Numbered from the stretch's first letter, positions 8,303 through 17,127 are shown. The stretch: 64,000 nucleotides of DNA from Arthrobacter sp. StoSoilA2 (GCF_019977195.1 NZ_AP024643.1:2728001-2792000); one strand, 5' to 3'. Translations and numbers: made by a program. The notes: generated from the sequence alone by a model not told the origin.

Positions 8303-8731
8303 CTACTGCCCCTGTTGCTCTCCTGCAATATTGACCAACCAGGCGATGCCGAACTTGTCCACACACATCCCGAAGGTGTCGCCCCACGGTGCGCTTTCGA
8401 GCGGCATGGTGACGGTACCGCCGTCGGCGAGTTTGTCCCAGTAACCACGAAGTTCGGCTTCATCCTCGGACTGGCCGCTTAGCGACACCGAGATGTTGTT
8501 GCCCGGGTTGTAGTCCATGCTGTTCGGCGTGTCGGCAGCCATCAGCGTCAGGCCGTTGGGCGTTACCAGCATTGAGTGCATCACCTTCTCCGCTTCGGCG
8601 GGGTCTTCGCTTGCCTGATATTCGCCAAAAGTGCTGAGCGTCAGTTCGCCGCCGAAGACGGACTCGTAGAAGTTGATTGCGTCCCTGGCATTATCGCGGA
8701 ACGAGATATATGGGTTGAGGCGGGTTGTCAT
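8303..8731 (-). CDS. VOC-superfamily protein, PhnB-like
   Basis: The product has 142 residues and the vicinal-oxygen-chelate fold pattern of PhnB/YjdN proteins: NPYISFRDNARDAINFYESVFGG at the N-terminus and a C-terminal GDTFGMCVDKFGIAW. Members bind small molecules or metal but mostly lack a known reaction. The start ATG 8731 follows GAGGAG. It is the first of three same-strand VOC genes (with 8819-9277 and 9421-9798). It is only loosely linked to them, so a common operon is possible but not certain. Confidence 0.85.
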   Translation of the reverse strand: MTTRLNPYISFRDNARDAINFYESVFGGELTLSTFGEYQASEDPAEAEKVMHSMLVTPNGLTLMAADTPNSMDYNPGNNISVSLSGQSEDEAELRGYWDKLADGGTVTMPLESAPWGDTFGMCVDKFGIAWLVNIAGEQQGQ

Positions 8732-8818
8732 TAGTCAGTTCTCCTCATGGTTGTAATAGGTGCGCACGTCACCGTGCGGTAATGCTAGCAGCGCCAAAGG
8801 CGCCTGTCCCCCGAACTT

Positions 8819-9277
8819 TCAGTCGCCGTCGTACGCCTTTTGCAGAACGTTGATGTCAAGCTTCCGCATCTTCAACATGGCTTCCATTGCCCGCTGGGAA
8901 CCAGCCGGATCCGGACCATTCAACAGGCCCGGCATCCCAACAGGGACGATCTGCCACGACAAGCCAAACTTGTCCTTCAACCATCCGCATTGGCTTTCTT
9001 CTCCTCCTCCTTCCAAGAGCGCATTCCAGTAGCGGTCCACCTCGTCCTGCGAATCGCAGTTCACCACGAGGGAAACTGCCTCGTTGAAGGTGAAAGCTGG
9101 TCCCCCGTTCAGGGCCATGAACTGACGCCCTTCAATCTCAAAGTCGACCGTAAGAACGTCTCCGCCTGGACCCGGCATCGATGTCAGGATGGATGAATCA
9201 TCAAATGTCGACGTGTAGAACTCCGCCGCCTCCGCGGCCCGGCCGTCAAACCACAAACAGGTGGAAATCTTCTGCAT
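8819..9277 (-). CDS. VOC-superfamily protein (3-demethylubiquinone methyltransferase-like fold)
   Basis: The product has 152 residues. The opening QKISTCLWFDGRAAEAAEFY and the FKDKFGLSWQIVP-type ending (here LKDKFGLSWQIVP) are typical of the small VOC proteins once labelled 3-demethylubiquinone-9 3-methyltransferase. They lack a methyltransferase domain and that name is a database legacy. The start ATG 9277 follows GGAGGA. Neighbours on both sides are also VOC proteins, but sequence identity between the three is low, so they are not a recent tandem duplication. Confidence 0.85.
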   Translation of the reverse strand: MQKISTCLWFDGRAAEAAEFYTSTFDDSSILTSMPGPGGDVLTVDFEIEGRQFMALNGGPAFTFNEAVSLVVNCDSQDEVDRYWNALLEGGGEESQCGWLKDKFGLSWQIVPVGMPGLLNGPDPAGSQRAMEAMLKMRKLDINVLQKAYDGD

Positions 9278-9420
9278 TCTGCAAGTCCTCCAGCATCTTG
9301 AGGAACCCTTGTCCCCCGATTGAGGCTAGTCGCGTGGGTTCCACCACACAACGCCCGACGGCGGTTGTCGCCGGATGCGTGATGCGCACCAGCCAGCGCG
9401 GCCGGCAGATCAAGCACGAG

Positions 9421-9798
9421 TTAGTCTCCTGCCGTCCTGATCCGGCTGACCAGGCCTACGGTATTGGCCTCGCTGTCCTCGATGAAGGCCATCCACTCCT
9501 CCGAATCTGCAGGTCCGAGGAGGTCATCCTCATGGGTGAAGATGATGTGCGGCTCCGAAATGATCTTCACACCCCTGCTCCTCATTGCCGCCACCGTGCC
9601 ATGCAGGTCTCCGACCTCGAAATAGAGCAGGGATGATGGCGCTCCCTTCTCCAGCAGAAGCCGCACGCCACCCACGTCAAAGAAGAGGAGCCCGGGAGGG
9701 TCGTACAAGGCCTTGGGATCGGCGCCCAGCAGTGCAGCGTAGAAGGCCGCCGCCCGCTTCAGGTCCTCGGCGTGCTGGGCTACTTGAACGAATCGCAT
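9421..9798 (-). CDS. Glyoxalase/bleomycin-resistance-type VOC protein
   Basis: The product has 125 residues from ATG 9798, chosen because CTGGAGGAG stands 3 nt upstream; the frame is open to 9870 without a better site. It reads as a single-domain glyoxalase-fold protein: MRFVQVAQHAEDLKRAAAFY at the start, then LLFFDVGGVRLLLE, a FEVGDLHGTVAAM strand-helix unit and a WMAFIEDSEANTVGL ending. Substrate unknown. The 143 nt between it and the previous VOC gene shows no further coding signal. Confidence 0.85.
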   Translation of the reverse strand: MRFVQVAQHAEDLKRAAAFYAALLGADPKALYDPPGLLFFDVGGVRLLLEKGAPSSLLYFEVGDLHGTVAAMRSRGVKIISEPHIIFTHEDDLLGPADSEEWMAFIEDSEANTVGLVSRIRTAGD

Positions 9799-9917
9799 GA
9801 TCTCCTCCAGTAAGTGGGGTGCGTCCTTGTTCCTGTCAGTCATCGTGGACGCAGCAGAAACCAAGCGCAAGAGACAACCTGCGGCCCGTCAACTTCGCGC
9901 CAGCACTTCCACCCGGA

Positions 9918-9929
9918 TAATGTCAGAAC
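9918..9929 (+). promoter_or_regulatory. -10 box TAATGT, leaderless start at 9930
   Basis: TAATGT (9918-9923) is 6 nt before the ATG at 9930 with no ribosome site, pointing to a leaderless transcript. Confidence 0.5.
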
Positions 9930-10319
9930 ATGCCATCATCGCCCAGATCCTGGATCCCTGCTGCCGCCGCCGACCTCGTATTGATTCTTGTCTTCGCCGC
10001 AATTGGCCGGGATGCCCACGCCCGGGGCGACATCATCACGGGTGCCTTTGTCACAGCCTGGCCCTTCCTCGCCGGTGCCGGCGTTGCCTGGCTGGTCGCA
10101 AGGGTTTGGCGTGCGCCCTATGCCCTCTGGCCTTCCGGCGTTTCTGTCTGGATCGGTGCCGTAGTGATCGGCATGCTGCTCAGGGCGGTAACCGGCCAGA
10201 CGGTGGTGTTGCCCTTTGTCATCGTGGCACTAATCAGCCTGGGTGTTTTCCTGCTCGGCTACCGCGCCATTCTCGCGCTAATTCTGCGTGCGTCACGAAA
10301 GCCCCACTCCAAGGCCTGA
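9930..10319 (+). CDS. DUF3054 family membrane protein
   Basis: The product has 129 residues and four predicted membrane spans (about 10-28, 40-60, 68-88, 95-115), with the family's conserved acidic Asp-Leu start of helix 1 (AAADLVLILVFAAIGRDAHA) and a WPFLAGAGVAWL helix. DUF3054 proteins are common in actinobacteria and have no assigned function. It is transcribed away from the VOC genes. A TAATGT box 6 nt before the start suggests a leaderless message. Confidence 0.85.
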   Translation: MPSSPRSWIPAAAADLVLILVFAAIGRDAHARGDIITGAFVTAWPFLAGAGVAWLVARVWRAPYALWPSGVSVWIGAVVIGMLLRAVTGQTVVLPFVIVALISLGVFLLGYRAILALILRASRKPHSKA

Positions 10320-10392
10320 AAAGGTTCCCCGGCTTCTCCCATGTACTAGGCTGAAATGCGTCCGCAATGAAGCTTTTCCGGAAAGGCCCCAC

Positions 10393-10671
10393 GTGATCAC
10401 CGCTTTCGTCCTGATCAAGACCGACGCTTCGCGCATTCCGGAAACCGCCGAGCAGATTTCGGCCATCCAAGGCATCAGTGAGGTCTATTCCGTCACTGGA
10501 GAATGGGACCTGATCGCTGTAGCCAGAGTGTCCAAGCATGAAGACCTCGCGGACGTCATTGCTGACCGCCTGTCGAAGGTGGATTCAGTGGTCCACACCA
10601 CTACGCACATAGCGTTCCGTGCGTACTCGCAGCACGATCTCGACGCCGCCTTTGCCTTGGGATTCGAATAG
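10393..10671 (+). CDS. Stand-alone Lrp/AsnC ligand-binding (RAM) domain protein
   Basis: The product has 92 residues from GTG 10393, which follows GGAAAGG. It consists only of the effector-binding domain: VITAFVLIKTDASRIPETAE, then a GEWDLIAVARV strand and a VDSVVHTTTHIAFR ending. There is no HTH. Such proteins form oligomers that bind amino acids and may modulate partner Lrp proteins. In many actinobacteria this gene lies beside trpD, as here, which may reflect a metabolic link, although the two genes converge. Confidence 0.85.
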   Translation: MITAFVLIKTDASRIPETAEQISAIQGISEVYSVTGEWDLIAVARVSKHEDLADVIADRLSKVDSVVHTTTHIAFRAYSQHDLDAAFALGFE

Positions 10672-10688
10672 GGCCAAGGACCCCTGGA

Positions 10689-11756
10689 CTAGCCCTTGGA
10701 GGCCTGGCTAAGGGCAATCCACTTGGTCAGGACACCGGCGGCCTTACCTGAATCAACGGAGTCGGCTGCCAGTGTGAAGGCAGCCCGCATCCGATCCAAA
10801 AGGTCACCGTCGGCGTTCAGATCAACGGACACCAAGCCAGCGGCAGCATTCAACAGGACAGCATCGCGCACAGGACCTGTCTTGCCGTCAAGGACCTCAC
10901 GTACAACCACTGCATTTGCAGCGGCGTCCCCGCCCCGCAGATCCGCAACGGTGGACGGTTCGATACCGAGCTCAGCGGGAGAGAACACCTGCTCCGTGAC
11001 GGTTCCGTTCCTGATTTCCCAAACAGTTGATGGTCCCGTGGGCGTCAATTCGTCCAGCCCATCGTCACCGCGGAACACGAGGCCACGGCTGCCGCGACGG
11101 GCAAGGACACCCGCTACCAGAGGAGCCATCCGGGCGTTGGCGACGCCGACTGCCGAAGCCTGGACATGAGCAGGATTGGTCATGGGGCCGAGAAAATTGA
11201 AGGCCGTGGGTACTGCCAGCTCCCGCCGGGGTACCGCAGTATGACGGAACGAGGGATGGAAAACCTGCGCAAAGCAGAATGTGATTCCCGCCTCCTCCGC
11301 ATTCCGGGCAACCTGCTCAATGGAAAGGTCCAGGCGGACACCCAGGGCTTCCAATACATCAGCAGAGCCGGACGTAGACGACGCCGCCCGGTTTCCGTGC
11401 TTGACGACTTTCGCGCCCGCACCGGCCGCAACAAGGGCTGCCATGGTTGAGATGTTGACGGTGTTGAGCCTGTCCCCGCCCGTGCCCACGATGTCCAGCT
11501 TTTCACCGGAGATCTGTATCGGGTTGGCATTCTGGAGCATCGCCTCCACAAGACCGGCCAGTTCTTCCACTGTTTCGCCCTTGGCGCGAAGGGCAACCAG
11601 GAAACCCGCGATCTGGGCAGGAGTCGCTTCGCCGGCCATGATCGTGTTCATGGCCCACTCAGTGTTGCCCACTGAAAGGTCGTCGCCGTTGATCAGTGCT
11701 GAGATGAGCCCTGGCCAGGTATTGCTGGCTGCAGGTGCCGATGCCGGAGAAGTCAC
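10689..11756 (-). CDS. trpD: Anthranilate phosphoribosyltransferase
   Basis: The product has 355 residues and catalyses transfer of phosphoribosyl from PRPP to anthranilate, the second committed step to tryptophan. The PRPP-binding loop GTGGDRLNTVNIST (about 91-104) and the anthranilate motif KHGNRAASSTSGSADVLEALG are clear. Length is normal for the family. It is not in a trp operon: the neighbours are an Lrp-type protein and ctaE, an arrangement familiar in Arthrobacter. The GTG start has no spaced ribosome site; TAGCAT lies exactly 6 nt upstream, so a leaderless message is likely. Confidence 0.95.
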   Translation of the reverse strand: MTSPASAPAASNTWPGLISALINGDDLSVGNTEWAMNTIMAGEATPAQIAGFLVALRAKGETVEELAGLVEAMLQNANPIQISGEKLDIVGTGGDRLNTVNISTMAALVAAGAGAKVVKHGNRAASSTSGSADVLEALGVRLDLSIEQVARNAEEAGITFCFAQVFHPSFRHTAVPRRELAVPTAFNFLGPMTNPAHVQASAVGVANARMAPLVAGVLARRGSRGLVFRGDDGLDELTPTGPSTVWEIRNGTVTEQVFSPAELGIEPSTVADLRGGDAAANAVVVREVLDGKTGPVRDAVLLNAAAGLVSVDLNADGDLLDRMRAAFTLAADSVDSGKAAGVLTKWIALSQASKG

Positions 11757-11768
11757 CCCCTGATGCTA
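11757..11768 (-). promoter_or_regulatory. -10 box TAGCAT, leaderless trpD
   Basis: On the minus strand TAGCAT (11768-11763) is followed by 6 nt and the trpD GTG (11756). Confidence 0.45.
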
Positions 11769-11834
11769 TCGACCGGGCTACGCCGATGACCAATGTGAAC
11801 CTGACCGGGAACTTTTCCGCGCGATTTCGCGTCT

Positions 11835-11846
11835 TTGTAGAAAAAG
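11835..11846 (+). promoter_or_regulatory. TTGTAGAAAAAG motif upstream of ctaE
   Basis: This 12-mer lies 58 nt before the ctaE start. Its exact inverted copy is at 12557-12568, 62 nt before qcrC. It may be a shared regulator site. Confidence 0.35.
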
Positions 11847-11868
11847 TCTCCCGAATCGGTGGTTTGCA

Positions 11869-11904
11869 TTGGGAACTCTGGACTTTTACAGACATAATGT
11901 CCTT
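11869..11904 (+). promoter_or_regulatory. ctaE promoter (TTGGGA / CATAAT), leaderless
   Basis: TTGGGA (11869-11874), an 18-nt spacer and CATAAT (11893-11898) are followed 6 nt later by the GTG start of ctaE. No ribosome site is present. Confidence 0.5.
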
Positions 11905-12543
11905 GTGACATCTGCGACCCATGCCCCCAGTACCCCGGCGCACCCGACGCTGAACCGCCCCAATCTGGTTTCTGTTGGAACCGTTGTTTGGCTGTCCAGT
12001 GAGTTGATGTTCTTCGCCGGTCTCTTTGCCATGTACTTCACCCTGCGTTCCACATCGGGACTGATGTGGGCCGAGGAGTCGGCCAAGCTCAACTTCCCGT
12101 TTGCGCTCGTCAACACGATCGTCCTCGTGGCCAGTTCCTTTACTTGCCAGATGGGCGTCTTCGCCGCTGAGCGGCTTGAACCGCGCCGCACCGGCGGACG
12201 CCTGCAGTTCACCCGCTGGGGCATGAGCGAATGGTTCGTTCTCACCTTCATCATGGGTGCCTTCTTCGTGGCCGGACAGACAACGGAGTACGCCATGCTC
12301 GTCTCCGAGCACGTTTCCCTGTCATCCAATGCCTACGGTTCCGCCTTCTACATGACCACAGGCTTCCACGGCCTGCACGTCATCGGCGGTTTGATCGCGT
12401 TCCTGTTCATTATTGGCCGCGCGTTTGCCGCCAAGAAGTTTGGGCACTTTGAAGCGACATCAGCGATCGTCACCTCGTACTACTGGCACTTCGTTGACGT
12501 CGTCTGGATTGGCCTCTTCCTGGTCATCTACGTCCTGAAGTAG
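11905..12543 (+). CDS. ctaE: Cytochrome c oxidase subunit III
   Basis: The product has 212 residues and five predicted membrane helices, the short actinobacterial form of subunit III. WLSSELMFFAGLFAMYF marks the first helix; the Glu in SSELMFF and the TGFHGLHVIGG and YYWHFVDVVWIGLF segments are family hallmarks. The subunit stabilises the aa3 terminal oxidase. It precedes qcrCAB on the same strand, the standard actinobacterial arrangement that joins oxidase and bc1 genes. The GTG at 11905 is preferred over an in-frame upstream start at 11869 because it sits 6 nt after a CATAAT box. Confidence 0.95.
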   Translation: MTSATHAPSTPAHPTLNRPNLVSVGTVVWLSSELMFFAGLFAMYFTLRSTSGLMWAEESAKLNFPFALVNTIVLVASSFTCQMGVFAAERLEPRRTGGRLQFTRWGMSEWFVLTFIMGAFFVAGQTTEYAMLVSEHVSLSSNAYGSAFYMTTGFHGLHVIGGLIAFLFIIGRAFAAKKFGHFEATSAIVTSYYWHFVDVVWIGLFLVIYVLK

Positions 12544-12556
12544 CCCGGCTTTGACT

Positions 12557-12568
12557 CTTTTTCTACAA
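12557..12568 (-). promoter_or_regulatory. Inverted copy of TTGTAGAAAAAG upstream of qcrC
   Basis: CTTTTTCTACAA on the plus strand is the exact reverse complement of 11835-11846. It lies in the 87-nt ctaE-qcrC gap. Confidence 0.35.
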
Positions 12569-12630
12569 GAGGCAGAATTTCAAGAAGCGGCTCGCGGAGC
12601 CGACGCAGGATCGAATAAAGGAACCACCAC

Positions 12631-13419
12631 GTGAAGGCACTCTCGCAGAAGCGACGTCACCCACTGGCAGCCATAGCGCTGTTGCTGATGGGCCTCCTCC
12701 TCACTGGTGGGCTGTACGCCGTTGCCACATCTGTCAACCAGGCCAAGGCCGACACCACCAGCTACAGCGCAAGTGACGTAGAGCAGGGCGGCAAATTGTT
12801 TGCTGCCAACTGCGCCACCTGCCACGGCATGGGTGCAAGCGGAACCAAGGACGGCCCCTCGCTGGTCGGCGTGGGTGCCGCAGCAGTTGACTTCCAGGTT
12901 GGCACCGGCCGTATGCCCATGCAGATGAACGGCCCCCAGGCGCAGAAGAAGCCCGTCCAGTTCAACGAGGAGCAGACCAGCCAACTGGCCGCTTACGTTG
13001 CATCGCTCGGTGCAGGCCCTGCGATTCCGGAAGAACACCTCCTTGACGAAAAGGGAGATGCAGCCAATGGTGGCGAACTCTTCCGCGTCAACTGCGCCAT
13101 GTGCCACAACGCTGCCGCAGCCGGCGGCGCCCTGACCCGCGGCAAGTTCGCTCCCGCCCTTGCAGATGTCACAGGAAAACACATCTACGAAGCCATGGCC
13201 ACGGGCCCGCAGAACATGCCTGTGTTCAACGATTCGAACGTCTCACCCGAAGGTAAGCGCGACATCATCACCTTCCTCAAGACCATCGAAGCCAACGGCT
13301 CACCGGGCGGTGCCGATCTCGGCTCCCTTGGCCCGGTGTCTGAAGGTCTCTTCGTCTGGATTGCAGGCCTGGGCGTCATCATCGCCTTCACTATCTGGCT
13401 GACGTCACGCACCTCCTAG
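12631..13419 (+). CDS. qcrC: bc1 complex dihaem cytochrome c subunit
   Basis: The product has 262 residues. An N-terminal membrane span (about 12-33) is followed by two c-type haem sites, CATCHG (61-65) and CAMCHN (155-159), and a C-terminal anchor (about 236-256). In actinobacteria this dihaem cytochrome replaces both cytochrome c1 and soluble cytochrome c, passing electrons directly to the aa3 oxidase. The GTG start follows AAAGGAAC. It leads the qcrCAB genes and probably shares control with ctaE. Confidence 0.95.
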   Translation: MKALSQKRRHPLAAIALLLMGLLLTGGLYAVATSVNQAKADTTSYSASDVEQGGKLFAANCATCHGMGASGTKDGPSLVGVGAAAVDFQVGTGRMPMQMNGPQAQKKPVQFNEEQTSQLAAYVASLGAGPAIPEEHLLDEKGDAANGGELFRVNCAMCHNAAAAGGALTRGKFAPALADVTGKHIYEAMATGPQNMPVFNDSNVSPEGKRDIITFLKTIEANGSPGGADLGSLGPVSEGLFVWIAGLGVIIAFTIWLTSRTS

Positions 13420-13518
13420 TCCGGACGAGACAACAAACTTCTGCTGCATGGTCAGCAGTTTGGAACTGAAAATTAACTCGGCCCAGGCCGAGACAACGAG
13501 AGAAGGATGAGGCGAATT

Positions 13519-14589
13519 ATGGGCAACCATAGTGACGGCAGTCCGAACCACTCGGGCACCGTAGCTACGGCTGGTCAGAATGAAGTGGAGAAGTTCCAGG
13601 ATCCTGGGCTTCCTCCGCATCGTTTGCGCCTGGCTGACACGGACCCGGTAGCCGCAAAGCGAGCCGAGCGTCAGGTAGCCATTTTGTTTGGCACCTCTGT
13701 CATCGGCACGCTGATCTTCCTGGTGGCGTACTTCGCCATCGATTTGGGCGACGATTCGACGATTGCAAACATCCGTACCCAGAACCTGCTCCTGGGCCTG
13801 GGTACGGCCTTTGCAATGCTCGGAATCGGCACCGGCATCGTGCACTGGGCCAAGGCCCTGATGCCCGATCACGAAGTGTCGGAAGAGCGCCACGCTATCC
13901 GTCACGAGGAAGATCGCCAGGCTGCGGTGCGCATCGTCGACGACATCGTCGAGGAAACCGGCATTAAGCGTCGCCCGCTGATCCGCAACACCCTTCTTGG
14001 CGCCGTTGCCCTTGCTCCGCTCCCTGCTCTCGCGATTTTCGGCGACCTGGGACCGCGTCCTGATGACAAGCTCGCACACACCATGTGGGCTCCTGAAGGT
14101 GGCAAGCTCAAGCGACTTACCCGCGACCCCGATGGCACTCCCATCAAGGCTTCGGATGTCACCATCGGTTCGGCCTTCCACGTCATTCCCGAGGGCCTCA
14201 ACGAACTTCACGAGGGCAAGCTGAACGAAAAGGCCAAGGCCGTCGTTCTGCTGATGCGTTTGGATCCGAACTCGCTGAACCCTTCCGAGGGCCGTGAGGA
14301 CTGGAGCTACAACGGCATTGTTGCTTACTCCAAGATCTGCACACACGTTGGTTGCCCCGTTGCTCTTTACGAGCAGCAGACCCACCACCTGCTGTGCCCG
14401 TGCCACCAGTCCACGTTCGACCTCACGCAGGAATGCAAGGTCATCTTTGGACCGGCCAGCCGTCCGCTCCCCCAGCTGCCCATCGCAGTTGACGCAGAAG
14501 GCTACCTCGTCGCTACCAGCGACTTCAAAGAACCTGTAGGACCGAGTTACTGGGAGCGTGACGAGCATGAGCGCCTCATCAACAGCTGA
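13519..14589 (+). CDS. qcrA: bc1 complex Rieske iron-sulfur subunit
   Basis: The product has 356 residues from ATG 13519; an in-frame ATG at 13507 is too close to AGAAGG, so the second is preferred. Three predicted N-terminal membrane helices, the actinobacterial pattern, precede the Rieske domain, whose 2Fe-2S ligands are in CTHVGC (from 274) and CPCHQS (from 293). It takes electrons from menaquinol and passes them to QcrC. The 3' end overlaps qcrB by 23 nt. Confidence 0.95.
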   Translation: MGNHSDGSPNHSGTVATAGQNEVEKFQDPGLPPHRLRLADTDPVAAKRAERQVAILFGTSVIGTLIFLVAYFAIDLGDDSTIANIRTQNLLLGLGTAFAMLGIGTGIVHWAKALMPDHEVSEERHAIRHEEDRQAAVRIVDDIVEETGIKRRPLIRNTLLGAVALAPLPALAIFGDLGPRPDDKLAHTMWAPEGGKLKRLTRDPDGTPIKASDVTIGSAFHVIPEGLNELHEGKLNEKAKAVVLLMRLDPNSLNPSEGREDWSYNGIVAYSKICTHVGCPVALYEQQTHHLLCPCHQSTFDLTQECKVIFGPASRPLPQLPIAVDAEGYLVATSDFKEPVGPSYWERDEHERLINS

Positions 14590-16240
14590 AGCCCCCTTCG
14601 TAGCGAAGACCAAAGTTGGCCGTTTCACTGATTTCGTGGACGAGCGTGTAGGTGGCTCCGGCATCCTGCGCGAGTTCGGCCGCAAAGTCTTCCCGGACCA
14701 CTGGTCGTTCATGTTCGGTGAGGTGGCGCTGTATTCCTTCGTCATCCTGCTGATGTCGGGTACCTTCCTGACTTTCTTCTTCGACCCCTCGATGGCTGAA
14801 ACCCACTATCAGGGTTCCTACACGCCGTTGTACAACGTCGAAATGTCCGTGGCGTACAGCTCATCGCTGAACATCTCCTTCGATGTCCGCGGTGGCCTCT
14901 TCATGCGTCAGGTGCACCACTGGGCGGCACTGCTGTTCGTGGCTTCCCTGGGTGTCCACATGCTGCGCGTCTTCTTCACTGGCGCGTTCCGCAAGCCCCG
15001 TGAAATGAACTGGGTAGTGGGCGGCGTCCTCCTGATTCTGGCCATGGCTGCCGGCTTCACTGGCTACTCCCTCCCCGATGACCTCCTTTCCGGCAACGGC
15101 CTGCGCATCATCGATGGCGTTATCAAGTCCATTCCGGTCATTGGTACCTACATCTCGTTCTTCCTCTTCGGTGGAGAATTCCCGGGCACAGCGATCATTG
15201 GTCGTCTGTATGTGCTTCACATCCTTCTGGTCCCGGCACTGATTCTGCTGATGATCGTGATTCACCTGTTCATGGTTGTCGTGCACAAGCACACTCAGTA
15301 CCCCGGCCCTGGACGCAATGACGGCAACGTCGTCGGCTACCCCCTCGGCCCGGTTTACGCAGCCAAGGCCGGCGGGTTCTTCTTCATCGTCTTCGGCGTC
15401 CTGGCCCTTATGGCAGCTGCCTTTACGATCAACCCGATCTGGAACTACGGTCCTTATGACCCCTCCCCGGTTTCCGCCGGTACCCAGCCTGACTGGTACA
15501 TCGGATTCGTTGACGGTGCACTTCGCCTCATGCCTGGTGTCGTCAACAACTTCCACTTTGAGTACATCGTCTTCGGACACACGCTGACCCTGAACGTCCT
15601 GCTCCCGGCACTCGTGCCTGCCGGCATCATCTTCACCGTGCTGTTCATGTACCCGTGGATTGAACGCTGGGTCACCAAGGACAACCGCGAGCACCACGTC
15701 CTTGACCGTCCCCGCAACGCACCTACCCGTACCGCGATCGGTGTTGCCGGTTTCACCTGGTACTGCGTCATGTGGGCTGCGGCAGGTTCGGACCTCATCG
15801 CAACGCATTTCCACGTATCCCTGAACGATGTCACGTACTGGCTGCGCACACTGTTCTTTATCGGCCCGGTTCTCGCTTTCATCGTGACCAAGCGAATCGC
15901 ACTGGCACTGCAGCGCAAGGACCGCGAGATCGCCCTCCACGGGCGTGAGACCGGCCGCATCGTACGGCTCCCCCACGGTGAGTTCATCGAAGTACACGCT
16001 CCCCTGGACGAGTACAAGCGCTACAAGCTCGTTGGATTCGAATCTCCGGTTCCGTTGCCGGCGACGCCGAACGAACACGGTGTCGTAACCCGCAAGGAAA
16101 AGCGCCGTGCAGCGCTCTCCAAGTGGTTCTTCGAAGACCGTGTTGCTCCGGCAACTCCGGCGGAACTCGAAGCAGCCCATGCGCATGGCCACCACGAGGC
16201 CATCGAAGCTGGCGAGGACCAGAAGAGCCTCAGCCACTAG
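14567..16240 (+). CDS. qcrB: bc1 complex cytochrome b subunit
   Basis: The product has about 557 residues (ATG 14567; a GTG at 14558 is the alternative). It has the eight-helix cytochrome b core (HHWAALLFVASLGVHMLRVFF with haem-b histidines, the GYSLPDDLLSGNGLRI quinol-site region, and a PDWYIGF segment) plus the long C-terminal extension common in actinobacteria. It oxidises menaquinol and moves protons in the bc1-aa3 supercomplex; in mycobacteria it is the target of quinol-site inhibitors. It overlaps qcrA and ends just before a strong terminator. Confidence 0.95.
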   Translation: MSASSTAEAPFVAKTKVGRFTDFVDERVGGSGILREFGRKVFPDHWSFMFGEVALYSFVILLMSGTFLTFFFDPSMAETHYQGSYTPLYNVEMSVAYSSSLNISFDVRGGLFMRQVHHWAALLFVASLGVHMLRVFFTGAFRKPREMNWVVGGVLLILAMAAGFTGYSLPDDLLSGNGLRIIDGVIKSIPVIGTYISFFLFGGEFPGTAIIGRLYVLHILLVPALILLMIVIHLFMVVVHKHTQYPGPGRNDGNVVGYPLGPVYAAKAGGFFFIVFGVLALMAAAFTINPIWNYGPYDPSPVSAGTQPDWYIGFVDGALRLMPGVVNNFHFEYIVFGHTLTLNVLLPALVPAGIIFTVLFMYPWIERWVTKDNREHHVLDRPRNAPTRTAIGVAGFTWYCVMWAAAGSDLIATHFHVSLNDVTYWLRTLFFIGPVLAFIVTKRIALALQRKDREIALHGRETGRIVRLPHGEFIEVHAPLDEYKRYKLVGFESPVPLPATPNEHGVVTRKEKRRAALSKWFFEDRVAPATPAELEAAHAHGHHEAIEAGEDQKSLSH

Positions 16241-16250
16241 TTACGGCTTA

Positions 16251-16294
16251 AACAGGGAAGGGCACGATCCATAAGGATCGTGCCCTTCCCTGTT
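16251..16294. terminator. Perfect 20-bp hairpin ending qcrCAB and the GntR gene
   Basis: Arms 16251-16270 and 16275-16294 are perfectly complementary around an ATAA loop, between two convergent genes. Confidence 0.9.
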
Positions 16295-16338
16295 GCTTAT
16301 GCAGTGTGTGATGGGCCCGATATGGACCGCTTCCGGCT

Positions 16339-17127
16339 CTACTGGGTTCGGTAACCGGAGGAGTAGTTGCGTGTGGGCCGGACCCCTGGCCGCTGCAGCG
16401 GAATCCAAAGCTTGTAGCGGTCGGCCCGGTAGTAGGAAACGGAGTAGTCCACCATTGCCCGGGCCACGAAGGCATGGCGCTGGATCTTTAACAGGGGTGA
16501 GCCCACGTCCACGTTCAACAACCTCGCCGTTGAAGGGGATGCCGCCGTGGCCTCAATCATGTCCTCGCCCCATTCCATGACGAGGCCGTAGCGTTCGCTG
16601 AGCACGTTGTAGAGCGAAGTGGGGGGCGCCTCATCCAACAGCCCCGGGACGCGGTGTGCCGGAATGAAGTTCTCGTCGACGCTCATGGGTTCGTTGTCGG
16701 CCAACAGCAACCGCCGGAAACGGACCAACGGCGTGCCTTCCTCAAGCTGAAGCTCCCGCGCCAGAAAAGCACTGGCGGCAATCTGTTCAAAGCTCAACAC
16801 CTTTGCAGCCGGAACCATCCCTCGTCGTTGCATCTCCTCGCTGTATGAGGTCAGCTTCACCTGGAGATCGAGTTTGGGCTTCTTAACGAACGTACCGAGT
16901 CCCACCACCCGCTCAATGACTTCCTCACCCACCAAGGCATCAATGGCTTGCCGTACGGTCATCCTCGCAAGACCGAATCGTAGGGAAAGGTCCCGCTCAG
17001 ACGGCAGCGACGAGCCTGGCGGACATGACTGGGCTATGAAACTCCTCAGTATCTCCCGGAGCTGGACGTAAATGGGGGTGCTGCTGGTCCGGTCAATTTC
17101 ACCGGCGATACTCGTGGCTTCAGGCAT
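16339..17127 (-). CDS. GntR/HutC-family regulator, DasR/NagR-like
   Basis: The product has 262 residues. A winged HTH (about 15-80, with LPSERDLSLRFGLARMTVRQAI and GLGTFV) precedes a UTRA effector domain (about 95-240, ending VDYSVSYYRADRYKL). DasR/NagR proteins respond to glucosamine-6-phosphate or N-acetylglucosamine-6-phosphate and control aminosugar uptake and the PTS. Identification rests on three things: the domain pair, the divergent HPr gene, and a perfect dre-type palindrome between them at 17184-17193. The start ATG 17127 follows GGGAG. Confidence 0.85.
   Translation of the reverse strand: MPEATSIAGEIDRTSSTPIYVQLREILRSFIAQSCPPGSSLPSERDLSLRFGLARMTVRQAIDALVGEEVIERVVGLGTFVKKPKLDLQVKLTSYSEEMQRRGMVPAAKVLSFEQIAASAFLARELQLEEGTPLVRFRRLLLADNEPMSVDENFIPAHRVPGLLDEAPPTSLYNVLSERYGLVMEWGEDMIEATAASPSTARLLNVDVGSPLLKIQRHAFVARAMVDYSVSYYRADRYKLWIPLQRPGVRPTRNYSSGYRTQ

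Noticed and set aside
13405..14745. Antisense open frame opposite qcrA
   Set aside because: Same GC-shadow effect. qcrA has the Rieske motifs and its own context.
14861..16237. Long antisense open frame (458 codons) opposite qcrB
   Set aside because: Strong codon bias of qcrB leaves the opposite frame open. The translated product has no family features.
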